This document shows positions 25,356-25,382 of a DNA stretch of 25,382 nucleotides, one piece after another. The first letter of the stretch is position 1. Every line of letters begins with the position of its first letter. This stretch comes from Clostridia bacterium. Its GTDB lineage: Bacteria; Bacillota_A; Clostridia; Oscillospirales; CAG-272. The translations under genes were made by a program, and so were the position numbers. The notes below the pieces were generated by a model. It was not told where the DNA came from, made no database searches, and was given only the letters and a program-made list of their open reading frames with translations. The stretch is taken from assembly GCA_017462125.1 (NCBI GenBank), contig JAFTRQ010000149.1, positions 1 to 25,382 on the forward strand. Reading direction: 5' to 3'.

Positions 25356-25382
25356 CTGCATTTTTATGAGTGGTATTCTTTG

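Overview
The window looks like a chromosomal segment of a low-to-medium G+C Gram-positive anaerobe of class Clostridia (Bacillota), probably a gut-type Oscillospirales/Christensenellales-like lineage. Reasons: strong GGAGG-type ribosome sites, TTG starts in use, TTGACA/TATAAT promoters often with an extended TG, U-rich intrinsic terminators, a CIRCE operator on groESL, and Clostridia-like protein sequences. The lineage below class level is inference. No rRNA, tRNA, CRISPR array, insertion sequence with a transposase, or phage structural gene was seen.

Layout. 1-644: end of the ribosomal-protein/RNA polymerase operon (rpoA C-terminal domain, rplQ) with its terminator. 737-2396: mgtE with its own promoter and a two-way terminator. 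2412-2864 (minus): a strong promoter, a highly folded RNA of about 214 nt ending in an intrinsic terminator, and, just past that terminator, a 60-residue protein with eight cysteines. This is the most unusual part of the window. 2874-6497 (minus): a three-gene unit (SDR dehydrogenase, AraC/GyrI-type regulator, FAD-dependent oxidoreductase), probably for catabolism of a sugar or related compound. 6589-8170 (minus): a hairpin-rich repeat and an AGCS sodium:amino-acid symporter. 8391-10524: CIRCE-controlled groES-groEL. 10627-11314: an A+T-rich two-gene island of a divergent Xre-type repressor and a small PH-like protein, with matching palindromic operator sites between them. 11357-14211: an operon of a GH28-like beta-helix protein, a concanavalin-like protein and a Cof-type HAD phosphatase. 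14211-14518: a 308-bp multi-hairpin element with perfect 18-bp inverted ends. 14569-16084: a two-gene ABC exporter. 16157-19353 (minus): a tyrosine recombinase followed by recG. 19634-20200: an orphan membrane protein. 20279-25196: an operon of response regulator, histidine kinase and two paralogous membrane GT2 glycosyltransferases, probably surface-polysaccharide synthesis under two-component control.

Repeats matter here. Two intergenic elements (2927-3028 and 6589-6843) share the same ends and each lies against the stop codon of a minus-strand gene. Five perfect or near-perfect hairpins at three places have different arms but the same TTTTGAAAA-type centre. The structured RNA at 2616-2829 has a rod-like fold that recalls 6S RNA, but it could also be a regulatory leader of the Cys-rich protein. 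No sequence search was possible, so RNA family assignments are hypotheses.
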